In this document: piece after piece, positions 32,401 to 43,239 of the stretch
Layout: each line of letters opens with the position of its first letter
Numbering within the stretch: the first letter of the stretch is position 1
Assembly: GCA_037893245.1 (NCBI GenBank)
Contig: JBAIAA010000528.1
Coordinates: forward strand, 248,001-312,000
Direction: 5' to 3'
DNA: 64,000 bases
Source of the DNA: Crossaster papposus
Taxonomy: Eukaryota > Echinodermata > Asteroidea > Velatida > Solasteridae
Position numbers and translations under genes: made by a program
Notes under the pieces: generated by a model
What the model saw: only the letters and a program-made list of their open reading frames with translations
Told to the model about the DNA's origin: nothing
Databases searched by the model: none

Positions 32401-35400
32401 TTGTTTTTTAGAGACCAGTTGCGATTTTGGCACGGGCAAATACTATGCAATTTGTGGCTTTGGTGGTATCCTCAGTTGTGGGGTTACGCATACAGCCCTC
32501 GTACCTCTAGATCTCGTCAAATGCCGTATCCAGGTGAGTCGGGCTTCACAACCGCAATTCGTGAATGACAACGCCAAGCAAGTGATTTTTTTTTCGTTGG
32601 CATTCATCATAACATCAGGAAAGAAAATCTTTATTTCAAACGGATGCAGAATATTAGAAATGATGAAGTTTTATTTGAGTAAGAATTACATAATCTATTG
32701 ACAGATGATCTTCTCAACTGCTTTTTGCCATTAAAAGAGAAGATGTACATTGATTCTATAAAAGGTCTACTTATACTTTTTTTCTATTAAGTTAAAAGTG
32801 CCTAATATTTCGAGTTTAATAAGATCTTCATATATGCAAAATGGCTGTGTACATGAAACACACATGGGAACATACAAACATGATGCATAACATGGTTGGG
32901 AGAAGAACACAAAAGAGCGATAACAGAAGTGGAGTGAAAAAGCAAACGAAGGAGGATTAGGCCAAGGAATGAAAGTGGTCAGAGTGAGTAGAATCAAAGA
33001 CAGACCAAGGGGGTAAATGGGTGAAAACTCGAGGAGAGGGGCCAGGGTAAGATCAAAAAGAAGAACTAACAAAGAAGTGTGACTGGGGGTATTTGGAGGG
33101 GGTTGCGGTTTACAGTAATAGAAACAATTTCAACAATTGGGGTATTTTTCCCCCAATAAAAATGCAGTGTAAATTTTGGATACCTGGGCAACTCAAAAAT
33201 ACAGAAAATGTAGAATCAATTAATGTTCGAGCTAAAGGCAAGGGCATTAACAATGTACCCCTGTCTGGGGCTCTCAATGTACCCACGTCTGGGGCTCTCA
33301 ATGTAGCCACGTCTGGGGCTCTCAATGTAGCCACCTCTGGGGCTCTCAATGTAGCCACCTCTGGGGCTCTCAATGTACCCACGTCTGGGGCTCTCAATGT
33401 ACCCACGTCTGGGGCTCTCAATGTACCCACGTCTGGGGCTCTCAATGTAGCCACGTCTGGGGCTCTCAATGTAGCCACGTCTGGGGCTCTCAATGTACCC
33501 ACGTCTGGGGCTCTCAGTGTACCCACGTCTGGGGCTCTCAATGTACCCACGTCTGGGGCTCTCAATGTACCCACGTCTGGGCCTCTCAATGTACCCACGT
33601 CTGGGGCTCTCAATGTACCCACGTCTGGGGATCTCAGTGTACCCACGTCTGGGGCTCTCAGTGTACCCACGTCTGGGGCTCTCAATGTACCCACGTCTGG
33701 GCCTCTCAGTGTACCCACGTCTGGGCCTCTCAGTGTAGCCACGTCTGGGGCTCTCAGTGTACCCACGTCTGGGGCTCTCAGTGTACCCACGTCTGGGGCT
33801 CTCAATGTACCCACGTCTGGGGCTCTCAATGTACCCACGTCTGGGCCTCTCAGTGTACCCACGTCTGGGGCTCTCAGTGTACCCACGTCTGGGGCTCTCA
33901 GTGTACCCACGTCTGGGGCTCTCAGTGTACCCACGTCTGGGGCTCTCAATGTACCCACGTCTGGGGCTCTCAATGTACCCACGTCTGGGGCTCTCAATGT
34001 ACCCACGTCTGGGCCTCTCAGTGTACCCACGTCTGGGGCTCTCGGTGTACCCACGTCTGGGGCTCTCGGTGTACCCACGTCTGGGGCTCTCAGTGTACCC
34101 ACGTCTGGGGCTCTCAGTGTACCCACGTCTGGGGCTCTCAGTGTACCCACGTCTGGGGCTCTCAGTGTACCCACGTCTGGGGCTCTCAGTGTACCCACGT
34201 CTGGGGCTCTCAGTGTACCCACGTCTGGGGCTCTCAATGTACCCACGTCTGGGGCTCTCAATGTACCCACGTCTGGGGCTCTCGACCGATTGGAATGGCT
34301 AAATTGTCTCTGTTATTTATTAATATAACACCATAACACTTTTATCTCAGGTTGACCCGGTCAAATATGTAGGCATCTTTAAAGGCTTCCAAGTCACGTT
34401 AAAGGAGGAGGGTTTCCGGGCACTCGGTAAGGGCTGGGCCCCCACATGCATCGGCTACTCCATGCAGGGTCTTTGCAAGTTTGGCTTCTACGAGGTCTTC
34501 AAGGTAAGCTGATCTCGGCTGCATAATATGTTGTGTAAGACTGCAAAATAGAATAATTATGATCGAGGCATTTGAAAATTACTCAGATTTTCGTAATTTT
34601 TGTAATTTTGTGTTTTTAAACGTTTAGAAAATCACATTACAAATTGGGGAATTCAAGACTATTTGGGTTAAAAAAAGAAAAAAAATTAATTAAAAAAAGA
34701 AATGCGGCAGCAAAAAAGGTATGCACACAAGGACGAGAAAGTAACTGATTTTTATATTTGGCCTAATAGAGAACTTTCTACAGTTCTATTGTTATTACAA
34801 CCAAAAATATGCTAAGAGCTAGAGAGAAAAGTCTGATTTATCTTTGCTTTTTTTTCCTGTCATCACAGACTTTTTACAGCAATCTGATGGGAGAAGAGCG
34901 TACTTTCTTGTACCGGACCTCGCTGTACCTGGCTGCCTCAGCCAGCGCCGAGTTCTTTGCCGACATTGCTCTGGCCCCCATGGAAGCCGTCAAGGTACGG
35001 GTGCAGACCATGCCCGGCTTTGCTACTACTCTGAGGGAAGGTGTCCCCAAGCTGTGGGCAATGGAGGGCATCAGAGGGTAAGCAATGACATAACCGTACA
35101 TGGCATAACCCAGGGGGAGTCAAGTTGGTGTAGTGCTTACTTTCTTTGCCTTCCAAATAGGACTGTGCATTGGAACCGGGTATTCGAGTACCTGACCGTT
35201 GATTTCAGGAACCAATTAACAACAACAAATCAGACGATGAAAGCAAAAGGTTTTGAATGTCATAATTTGTTGGGAATTTTGTTAATGAAATCGGGGTGCG
35301 TTCCACTCAAGCGAACGTTGCCAACGTTGGCCAACGTTAGCGTTGTTCGCGCGAGTGGAACGCAATGTGCGCAAAACATGTTGGCGAGCGTTAACGAAAA

Positions 35401-38400
35401 CGGCGAACGACATTTCGAGCTGTTCGCTGTTTGGCAGTGACGTATTTTAAAGATGGCGTAAAAAAATGTCACGGTTTTGATTTACGCTCATTCTTTTTGT
35501 AATAAACAGTGGATTGTTTTGAGCAGTCACAGAGATCTTTTAAAGAAAAATAATGAGTTGGACAAAAAGCAGCCAACCAAACGACGTCACTGTCACTAGG
35601 TGCCGCCATTTTTAAAACGAATTCTTTTAAATATCGTTCCACTTCGACTAGCGGTAACTCAAAACGTAGGCGAACGTTCGCGCAAACAGTTTGCTAAGTG
35701 GAACGCACCCCAGGCTACCTGTACGAAGGAAAACAAAATATATTTCACGCTTGTGAATTCTAAGTTTATACCCCCCAAAGCAAAGTTCACTGTACACTCC
35801 TATTTTGCTGTATTAGCTCACTGATGTGGCAGTATTATAGTGCAAATTTTTATGAACAAGCTAAAAAGGAACCTCTGAGATTACAATTTTGAGGTAGGAT
35901 TTCTTTATAATGGGAACCCGTGTGTTTTGTAATCGGGTACCCGGTTCCCAAATTACCCGTAAATGCACATTGCAACTTACAAACGCTATGACGTAGATTT
36001 GAATCCCGGCCTGGTCCACATTTGTATTGGGTTTTCAGTCCCTAGCGGTACCTGATTCCGTGGGTTTTCCCCATAATATTCTTCTTGGGTTCCCTCCCAC
36101 ATCTAAAACTGTAATTACTTCTAATTGTCTTCTTTACAGGTTTCTTCAGGCTTGCGAGCTAGTTAGTGTTCCTAGGGCATTCTTAAGAATTTCTTATTTT
36201 AAGTACCAGAAATATAACCCTAACCCTAATCCTACATCTAGATGCTGAACAGGCTTTGATGATAACTTATAGACAGATAACTGGTAGATAATAAGAGATT
36301 GCACACGTGAATTACATGCAACAGTCAGTCGGTCCCAATAATTTATGTTAATTATAATTAGAAACATATCCTCTCAGTCACTATTGATTTAAAATGAATT
36401 TACATTTTCAGAAATGGATGGATTGGGGGGGGGGGGGGGGGGGAGGGGGGTAGTGATGTGTAGCAAATACTGTTACACTGACTTGTTTGAAGGTTTGTGT
36501 TTGTAGATGCTGGGGAAAACAATCATTTTCTTGTAGTCTGGTTCCCTGACCCCACTTAAGATCAAACAGAACAATTTAGAAATGTCAGGGAATTGTAGTC
36601 AGGAAACCAGTCTAGCTGGCTTGTAACCTGTTCATATGAATTGCTAACAAAATGTGGACGATCTAAATATAGTAAATTGGAGACAGTATTTGGGGGGAAA
36701 AAGTTTTTTTTTTTTTATCGCATTGGAAATTGATAAAATTACAAATTTTCTTGAAAATGACAGCACACCAGGTGCCATAATTTCACAGGATGATTGATTT
36801 ATTTGTCATGCACTCTAGTATAAAGGTATTTCATAATAATTTGGTAGTTTTATTTTTGAATGTTTGTAAAATTGTAACAACTTTCTTTATTCTGCAGCTT
36901 TTACAAGGGTCTACCCCCTCTCTGGCTGAGACAGATTCCATACACCATGATGAAGTTTGCCTGCTTTGAGCGAACAGTGGAGTTCTTGTACAAGAACGTC
37001 GTGCCCAAGCCACGATCAGAGTGCTCCAAGCCTGAACAGCTGGTCGTTACTTTCCTGGCTGGTTACATCGGTATGTGCAGATTTGCTTAGTGATACAAAC
37101 TTCCAGGGGCCAATTTCATAGAGCTGCTAAGCACACAAATTTGCTTAGCATGAAAATTTGTCCTTGGCAAAAAACAAGGTTACAGCAGGCCTCGAATTAC
37201 ACGGCGGCCACGACGGTCAGTGCCGTCGATGCCCTTGCAACTGGCCGTGGTGCCCCTCGAAAAAATACCCTTTTCACGGCCATAATGTCGTGCCCTTTTC
37301 CCCTGTTGGCCGTCGTGCCCTTTTTATGAAAGTTAAATATTTACTTGTGTTAGTTTTCAGCCTACGATGCATCTTGTGCTTGTGACGTGTTTTAATGTAT
37401 ATCCAGCGCAATCCGCTCGAACGAGTCAAAGGAAGTTGCACTAGCGTAAATTGTTTACGTTCAATGCATTCGCGACTCTCTCGGCACCCGTTGTACACGA
37501 ACACCCGACGTCTTTAAACAAGGGACCAGTCTAAAATTAAAAAAAATTGACCAACAGAGGGCGCTCTCTGTTGTTTGAACGCCCTCTTCTGGTGGAATTG
37601 TTGCACCGCATGACTAGAAAAACGTTTTTAGTGAATGAATCCCGTCACCGTCCAAAACTTTTCGGATTAAACTACAAGAATTGAATAGAGTAACAATGCC
37701 GCGAAAAGAGCGTTGGAAGCGGACTGTTAAAGGTGAACTAGAATACTCTGCTGCCAAATGCAAGAAATTGGACTTCTTTTTTATTTTCAAATTTTGGCCT
37801 TGGTGCCCTTTCTACTGGCCTTGGTCCCCTCCCAAATTTTGAATACTCCAAGGCCAAAGTGGCCTTGCCCTAAAAAAATTGTAATTCCAGGCCTGTTACA
37901 GACCAAATTTGTACGTGATCTTTATTGTTTTCAATTGATAATCAGCTAGTTTTTGGCTTAGCATGAAAAACCCGTAGAATTGTTGCGGTTAACCTGTTTT
38001 TAACGAGCAAGACTTTTTTGTGCTAAGCAAATTTGTGTGCTTAGCAGCTCTATGAAATTGGCCCCAGTTCATTTAGTAAAATACTTTACCTTATGAACCC
38101 TCCTATGGTCAGTTGTTCAGCAGCACACATACTGTCCTTTTGTGCATAGTGTATGTGCACTATTAAAGCTGTTTGTAGAATTGTTTGCAGAATTTTAGAA
38201 TAACCTGAATCTGCAAAATCTTGCAATTGCAAAGTGTATAAACTCCATGTAACCTGAATCCTGCAAAATCTTCCAATATTTGTTACCGAGTTTATGGCCA
38301 GTTATACCAGTTATACCTTTTAAAAATGGATGGTTATAAAAAACAAAACTGGCCTTCACAAGTATACCCTTGCATCATTATGAGGAGTGTTTTAAAACAC

Positions 38401-41230
38401 CCCCAAATCAGGGATTGTGGGCGATATCCACACTGTATAGGACCATGGCCAAGGCTGTCACTTGACGCTTCCCCAGAAGAAGCGAATGGCTGTTCCTGCT
38501 CACTCATTCAGCCTTTCAAGGTTCAAGCTTTGACAGCTTTGCACAGTATACACATGTACATATTAGTGTACCGTAATTGGACAGGTCTACATTGATAATA
38601 TGCATAGTGCACGTATAAACAGTACAATGCACCAGTTATGAAACGACCTGAATCCTCCAAAATCATTTTTTAGCCTAAGGTCCTCAGTAACCTGAATCCT
38701 CAAATACTGGTGTGTTACATTGAGCCTGATAACCTGGATCTTTCATAATCCTGCAGGGGTAAACAAAATGTAACCTTAATCCTGCAACATCCTTCCATGC
38801 TTCAACTTCAAATAAAATTTTGCAAAGAGGATTTTTGAGGATTCGCGTTATTCAGATAATCATTATTAGGGCCTATTAGGAGTTTGTCAGAAAAAGATTT
38901 TGTTATTTTTTGGGTGCATTTTAAAACTCACACCGTTATTAATTTCTTTTCTAACTTTTTAACAAGTAGATTAACGAGTAGATAAACTCGCGATTTATGA
39001 ACGGCGTGTTTAGAAATTGATGAAATTTCACTTTTGCTCTATAAGCGCTTGAGGCCAAAAATCAAAGTGTGCCACGAGAGGGCCCATCAACCATAATTCT
39101 CATCTACTGATTTCTTTTTTGATCTGTTAGCTGGTATTTTCTGCGCTGTGGTATCTCATCCTGCTGACACCGTTGTATCCAAGTTGAACCAGGACTCCGG
39201 TAGCACTCCTTTAGAGGCTGCTAAGAAACTTGGCATGGCTGGTGAGTTTACAGTTATAGGACTAAATTGTTGTCTAGCAAACAAAAATGAACGTGAATTC
39301 TTTATGTACCACTGTAAACGCCTAGTGGCATAAATTTTGCTTAGCATTTAGATTTACTCAAGCAATATTTAAGTGGAGTTCATCACGAGTCTTCACAATT
39401 CGTCCAATTTCAAGCGTAGCCCATCAGCTATTCAAAATTAATTGTGATAGAGATATTCAGGCTTTCAGGTATTACTGCTTTTTCAGTTTTTCCTACTTTT
39501 TTCCAGTTTTCCTACTTCACTCTTTATACTGTTCCTACTTGTTTGTCTCTGGAAAATGAGATCTTACTGAACAGTGTTACACACTTAATTGAGAATGGAG
39601 CACCAGTGTTGTGAATACAGAACATGCCAAATAGGCTTGAAATGCTGTGGACATGAGCGAGTATCAACAAAAACTACTGAAAGCCTGCAAAGGTCCTACT
39701 TTTATCCTGATTTTGTCTTCCAAATTTTTTGAAAAATGTTGATCCTACTTTTCTCCTTGGTTTGCTTGAAAGCCTGAGATAGTCTTTCAACGTTGTCCAT
39801 CTTGTTATTTGTGACCAGACTTGCGACAGAATAGACTACAACACTTTTGTATTAAAGTACATGTACAAACTATTTTTTGAAAGAGATGATGCTTCCTGCC
39901 TAAAACTGTTGATACCACAAACAAAACAAAACTGTTTTGCACTTATTTGTGGCACACACTGCCTTAGATCCGCTTCTCGGACGGGGCCTGTCGCAGTGGA
40001 GTGCGCCCTCCAGAGCTTGCTCCCTGTCCAGTCCCCCGTTCAGCAACACTTGTCAATGTTGTGTTCCGTGAGAAGTGCTTGAGTCATTAGTGTGTGAGAG
40101 TAGAACACCTCCGCTGTGAGCTGGTAGTGCACCGTGTGCAGACCTAACCCCCACCCCGCCCCCTATACAGTGGAGTGGAGGGGGGGGGGGGGGGGAACAG
40201 TTGGTCAATTGATTACACATGTCAGGCTTGCGGTGGGGACATTATGTTGATTTAAGTCTTTGAAAGTAAAATATAAATCAGGTTAAATTCAAGCTGCTTT
40301 GTGCCTTAACCAGTTCGCGCCGGATGACGTATATAAATGCAAAGTTTTCCCCAAATTCAAAACGGATGACGCATAAACACGCCAAGTTCAAGTTCGGAAA
40401 TGTCTGTCAGCAGCGAGCAAGGTTTGAAATGGGTAGGTGTGCTTCCCGGCACTATCGGCCTGAACCCGCTTCGGATCGAGTTTCGTTAAAAATAATCCCG
40501 CCCCTCGGCTCGGTGATGTTAAAATAATCCCGGCGCGAACTGGTTAATAATCATTTCCCTTTTGAATTGCAAATTTGGTCTACAACTGATCTTCTGAACC
40601 ATATAAGAATTTAGTGTCGTAATGTGGTTTTGTACCACACACAGGTAGTCAATTACTAACTCGCTTTTATAGCCTGCTGATGCTGGTGCTGGCAGAGTTG
40701 TAATGACTCGAGTCAATGACTTGATTTGATTCCGTCTCGAGTCACAATTTGGGGCGACTCGACTCGCGATGGGTAAGTGACTTGACTCAACTCGAGTCAC
40801 TGCAGGCAAATGACTTGACTCTACTCGAGTGAAAGCTAATAAGTCTAGAGTCCACACAAAAAAAGATAACAAATTGCGAAAAAGATTTGCAAAGACTTAC
40901 GACAGTGCCAGTTTATGTTCACGTCATGTGTTCACCACCGCTGTTTCGGCCATTGTGTAAAGCAACATAAAGTTGTGCACATGTGCCGTTTTTAAAACCA
41001 GGTCAACTAGTATATAATTTGTGTTACAGTATGAAATATGATTTTGTTTTCCCCCCTTTTTAGGCTTGTGGAAGGGTCTGTTCCCCCGTATCATCATGAT
41101 TGGTACCCTGACTGCCCTCCAGTGGTTTATCTATGACTCGGTCAAGGTCTACTTCAAGCTGCCCCGCCCACCCCCACCAGAGATGCCCGAGAGTCTCAAG
41201 AGAAAACTGGCCGCCAAGGAGGGCAACTAA
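26482..41230 (+). CDS. SLC25A3: Mitochondrial phosphate carrier (solute carrier family 25 member 3)
   Basis: This inner-membrane carrier imports phosphate with protons for ATP synthesis. Seven coding exons are 26482-26647, 32412-32533, 34351-34503, 34869-35077, 36898-37070, 39131-39241 and 41064-41230. They give 1101 nt, or 366 aa (human about 362), all with GT/AG junctions in phase. The N-terminus [14 protein letters not shown] is presequence-like. The three carrier repeats carry signature motifs: PLDLVK at 87-92, PMEAVK at 184-189 and PADTVV at 285-290. The last has V where K/R is usual, as in vertebrate orthologues. [16 protein letters not shown] and [12 protein letters not shown] are strongly conserved blocks. 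A 5' UTR exon ending at 26346 joins 26475 through a 128-bp intron. Only one version of the third coding exon was found, whereas vertebrates have alternative 3A/3B. Intron 1 (5.8 kb) is full of MITEs, and intron 2 holds a 24-bp minisatellite. The gene appears intact. Confidence 0.97.
26781..27413. mobile_element. Foldback element with 9-bp target duplication (MuDR-like)
   Basis: Long arms of about 290 bp are inverted around a GC-rich centre near 27070-27125. Termini are TAGCCCAGGTTGGAC and GTCCAACCTGGGCTA. GGCTAAGTA is duplicated exactly at 26772-26780 and 27414-27422. Nine-bp duplications with long inverted repeats are typical of Mutator-like elements. It starts about 130 bp after SLC25A3 coding exon 1. 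Confidence 0.88.
27683..29042. mobile_element. Palindromic MuDR-like element, 9-bp target duplication
   Basis: Termini TAGACCGAGTTACTGGCC and GGCCAGTAACTCGGTCTA are flanked by a perfect ACATACAAT at 27674-27682 and 29043-29051. Its arms are long (about 340 bp) and fold over a centre near 28052-28064 (CGCGCGACGCG). The right arm is split by another MITE at 28401-28992. A third copy runs off the window at 63796. Confidence 0.88.
28401..28992. mobile_element. MITE with 3-bp duplication, nested in the palindrome
   Basis: Ends CAGCCGATTTCACGAAA and TTTCGTGAAATCGGCTG. CAG is duplicated at the borders: the uninterrupted left arm at about 27730-27745 shows a single CAG at the same place. Three-bp duplications suggest PIF/Harbinger or CACTA-type mobilisation. 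Subterminal TTGCGTAAG/CTTACGCAA motifs recur. Confidence 0.8.
30079..30468. mobile_element. Inverted-repeat MITE, GCGCGTGAC ends
   Basis: Arms share CTGGTACACTGACTTG and its complement, then GCTATATCACGTGATTCGG and its complement. Outer ends are ATTTGCGCGTGAC and GTCACGCGCAAAT. A related copy is at 54019-54387. It lies in SLC25A3 intron 1. Confidence 0.75.
31358..32220. mobile_element. hAT-like element with perfect 8-bp target duplication
   Basis: Termini CAGGGTTCGATTTAC and GTAAAACGAACCCTG. AGTGCACA flanks both sides exactly (31350-31357, 32221-32228). Subterminal regions are full of GTGCATGTA-type repeats, as hAT subterminal motifs often are. It is 863 bp long and carries a nested 261-bp element. 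An open frame on its minus strand (about 31641-31369) is not recognised. Confidence 0.9.
31776..32036. mobile_element. MuDR-like MITE with 9-bp duplication, nested in the hAT element
   Basis: Termini TAGTCTTGGTGCAAGACGTT and AACG(T)CTTGCACCAAGACTA are flanked by an exact CACTCGCTG at 31767-31775 and 32037-32045. Like the elements at 26781 and 27683 it starts with TAG and makes 9-bp duplications. Confidence 0.9.
33255..34283. repeat. 24-bp minisatellite, about 43 units, in SLC25A3 intron 2
   Basis: The consensus unit is GTACCCACGTCTGGGG plus CTCTCAAT. Variants alternate at GTAGCC/GTACCC, GGGGCT/GGGCCT and CAAT/CAGT/CGGT. Variant units cluster, which is consistent with local unit duplication. 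Because 24 is a multiple of three, several frames stay open for over 380 codons on both strands, but the array lies between exons 2 and 3. It ends 67 bp before the exon 3 splice acceptor at 34350. Confidence 0.97.
35108..35200 (+). mobile_element. SINE family B head fragment
   Basis: GGGGGAGTCAAGTTGGTGTA followed by a tRNA-like stretch matches the head of the SINE at 1978-2223. The B box is degraded and the body is missing. Confidence 0.5.
35293..35711. mobile_element. MITE with GGGGTGCGTTCCACT ends
   Basis: The ends GGGGTGCGTTCCACT and AGTGGAACGCACCCC are perfect inverted repeats. AACGTT/CGAACGTT motifs recur inside. No clear target duplication, so the superfamily is unknown. It lies in SLC25A3 intron 4. 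Confidence 0.75.
35990..36200 (+). mobile_element. SINE family B body fragment
   Basis: From a B-box-like GATTTGAATCCCGGCCTGG it continues with TGATTCCGTGGGTTTTC and CCTCCCACATCTAAAACTG, in the order seen on the minus strand of 1978-2223. It could be the second half of the copy whose head is at 35108, separated by a MITE insertion. Confidence 0.55.
36405..36520 (-). mobile_element. Degenerate TTAA MITE family B fragment
   Basis: GGATGGATTGGGGG, then TAGCAAATACTGTTACACTG and ACTTGTTTGAAGG, follow the family-B body at many substitutions. A run of G has expanded inside. Both termini are gone. Confidence 0.45.
37104..38067. mobile_element. hAT-like MITE (CAGGGGCCAATTTC family), split by an insertion
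   Basis: The left part reads CAGGGGCCAATTTCATAGAG and the right part ends CTCTATGAAATTGGCCCCAG. Between them is the 710-bp element at 37186-37895. Removing it restores the AAGGTTACAGACCAAATT order seen in the intact copy near 52905. In SLC25A3 intron 5. Confidence 0.8.
37186..37895. mobile_element. Nested element with CAGGCCT ends
   Basis: Ends CAGGCCTCGAATTAC and GTAATTCCAGGCCTG. TTACAG is duplicated at 37180-37185 and 37896-37901. Subterminal regions repeat GGCCGTGGTGCCC-like and GGCCTTGGTGCCC-like motifs. Probably a hAT-type non-autonomous element. Confidence 0.8.
38068..39130. other. SLC25A3 intron 5, diffuse CCTGAATCCTGCAAAATC repeats
   Basis: At least six scattered, imperfect occurrences of (T)AACCTGAATCCTGCAAAAT(C) lie between about 38200 and 38800. 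No element ends were found. Confidence 0.45.
40310..40543 (+). mobile_element. TTAA MITE family A (copy 11)
   Basis: TTAA at 40306-40309 and 40544-40547, with intact ends. It lies in SLC25A3 intron 6, 500 bp before the last exon. Confidence 0.88.
40700..40850. repeat. GACTCGAGTCA-type degenerate repeats
   Basis: Several imperfect palindromic ACTCGAGTCA and GACTTGACTC phrases occur in about 150 bp. The same vocabulary flanks the 11-bp array at 19462-19860, so both may come from one repeat family. Confidence 0.5.
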
Positions 41231-42420
41231 GCCCAATTAGGAATCCCACCCAATTAGGAATCCCACAAGCTAATAGGAAACAGATACATGGACAAAATAG
41301 AAAATTGTGTTAACAACGGACAAATGAGACGCCCAAGTTAATTACATAGATAATTTGGAAAATTAGGGACTACAAACATTTAAGTTCTTTCAGGGAAGGA
41401 TTTAACATTTTCTTTTGGTCTTTAAAAAGTTGGCTTCAAACATAAACGAGAATATCTTTTGTTTCTTCCTGACAGTTTATAAGTGTTATTGTGAGTTTTG
41501 GATCTATCATGATCCCCTGAATCAGCCAAAAAGTAATTTTCTTCACTTTTTCGTTTCAGTTTTACTTCAATCGTACTCAATTCGCAATGCATAAACAGTG
41601 GTTGCAGTTTTCTATTAACAAAACAAAAAGGATTTGTATGCTCTAGATATGGCTATGTTAAAACAAATCTTGGTGTCCCCCCCCCCCCCCCCCCCACAAG
41701 TTTCACAAACACTTATCAGTTTATGCAGAAATGTTTTGAAAGAGCACAATAGTTTGTATTGTCTTTAATTGCACAAACACATAACTTCAATATCTGCTGC
41801 AGGTTGTTGACTCGACAGAACAAATGAAACATCTTTTTAGAAATTGAAAACTTGCGCTGTTGAAAAGACAAGTGGCTGCAAATACATTTTTTGGGGGGTT
41901 TAATATTTTCTGTCTAAAACATTGAAGGCTGGTTCATAATATTACAAAAGAAAATCATATTACAAAAGAAAATCAATAATCTGTGTTGGATTTAAAATGT
42001 ATTCAACTTTTGTAAAATTGCATCAATAATATTTTTAACTGACCTCAAAAACTGTTGATACATCACTTTGAACCAGCCTTTAAAAACATGCAAAACTCAC
42101 CAGCTACTAACTTGAAGTAACTTGTAAGAGTGGCAAGAAACAAACAAAAATTGATCCAGTAATTTGAAGAGAAAGACAGTGAATTATTTTTAATACAGTA
42201 ATATTGCGGTGTTTGCGACTATAATTGAATATTTTATTGTAATATTTATGGTGTACACAAACCCTGCATTGTAGTTTAACTTTCTGTGTGAATAGTTTAC
42301 ATCCACTTCACAACTTTTCCTGACAAAAAGGAAGAAAAAAATCCAGTGAGTGATATATGCTTGATAGTATTAATGTCAAAGAAAATAGATAAATTGAATA
42401 AAGAAGCAATTGAGTTGCAC
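41231..42420 (+). other. Probable SLC25A3 3' UTR
   Basis: The sequence follows the TAA at 41228-41230 with no new gene. AATAAA at 42397-42402 is a candidate poly(A) signal. A 17-base C run lies near 41678-41694. The true cleavage site cannot be seen. Confidence 0.4.
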
Positions 42421-43239
42421 GATACATTGTGAGGTACTTTTCTTTTGTTCTCCTGAAAAACGTGGCCTTTATAAATTGCATGACCCTTGAGCATTTTCTT
42501 CAATTTTAAGTTATTGCTTTTGTTTGTTGTTGTTTTTTACTTTTAACACGATTTAGAAAAAGAAAATTGTTCACCTTGCTTTTCATATTTTTTCTTGAAA
42601 TTTCTACTACATTGTATCTCCTACTTTTGTTTTCTTCGTCTGAACAAAGTTTAAAAAGAGACTAGTGTACATTACCTGTACATGCATGCAATCGCTACAT
42701 TGTATTTTGTGTACAAAGTCTGTCCGGCCATCCTCCATGGTCTGGCATACTAGGTATAGTCCGGTCAGTGCAGTGCAGGGCGTTCGTTGTTAATACCAGG
42801 CGAAATTCACACGTGCTGCAGTTGATATCAGTGCAAAAATACTGCAAAACACAAAACATTTTAATGGCAGTAAGTTTTTCTTCCCCTTGTAGAATCTTTG
42901 TAGGATTGTTTGTACTGTGTAGAACCATGGATGAATAAGGACTGTAGGATCTCGACTCTGCTAAAATTCAGCTTGTTGGTTTTGTGCACATTTCAATGGT
43001 TGTTTTCTTTCCCGTGTAGGATCTCTGTTGTAGATATTTTGTACTGTGTACATAATAATACGTAGTTGCCGGTCCGTGACCAACTCGGTCCGTCACCAAC
43101 TCGGTCCGTGATCAGCTCGGTCCCTATGGGAAATTGTACACAAAACAATTTTCTTGTAACGATCCCATCCCGATTGGATTTTAATACATGTAGCAGTGGC
43201 GTAAAAGTCCTGCCCCCCCCCCCCCCCCCCCCCCCAGGT
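42421..43239. other. Intergenic sequence, no recognisable gene
   Basis: A 17-bp phrase, CCAACTCGGTCCGTGA, repeats about three times at 43076-43125. A C run at 43214-43235 marks the border with the LINE fragment. Confidence 0.4.

Noticed and set aside
33255-34283. CRISPR-like array
   Set aside because: Units are contiguous with no unique spacers, in a spliced animal gene.
33093-34328. A 411-codon plus-strand frame and a 386-codon minus-strand frame
   Set aside because: Both are produced by the 24-bp intronic minisatellite, whose period is a multiple of three. They end before the exon 3 acceptor and share no homology outside the repeat.
34504-34868. Second (3B-like) SLC25A3 exon
   Set aside because: Searched by eye for a [17 protein letters not shown]-like block on the plus strand; none was found between exons 2 and 4 apart from 34351-34503.
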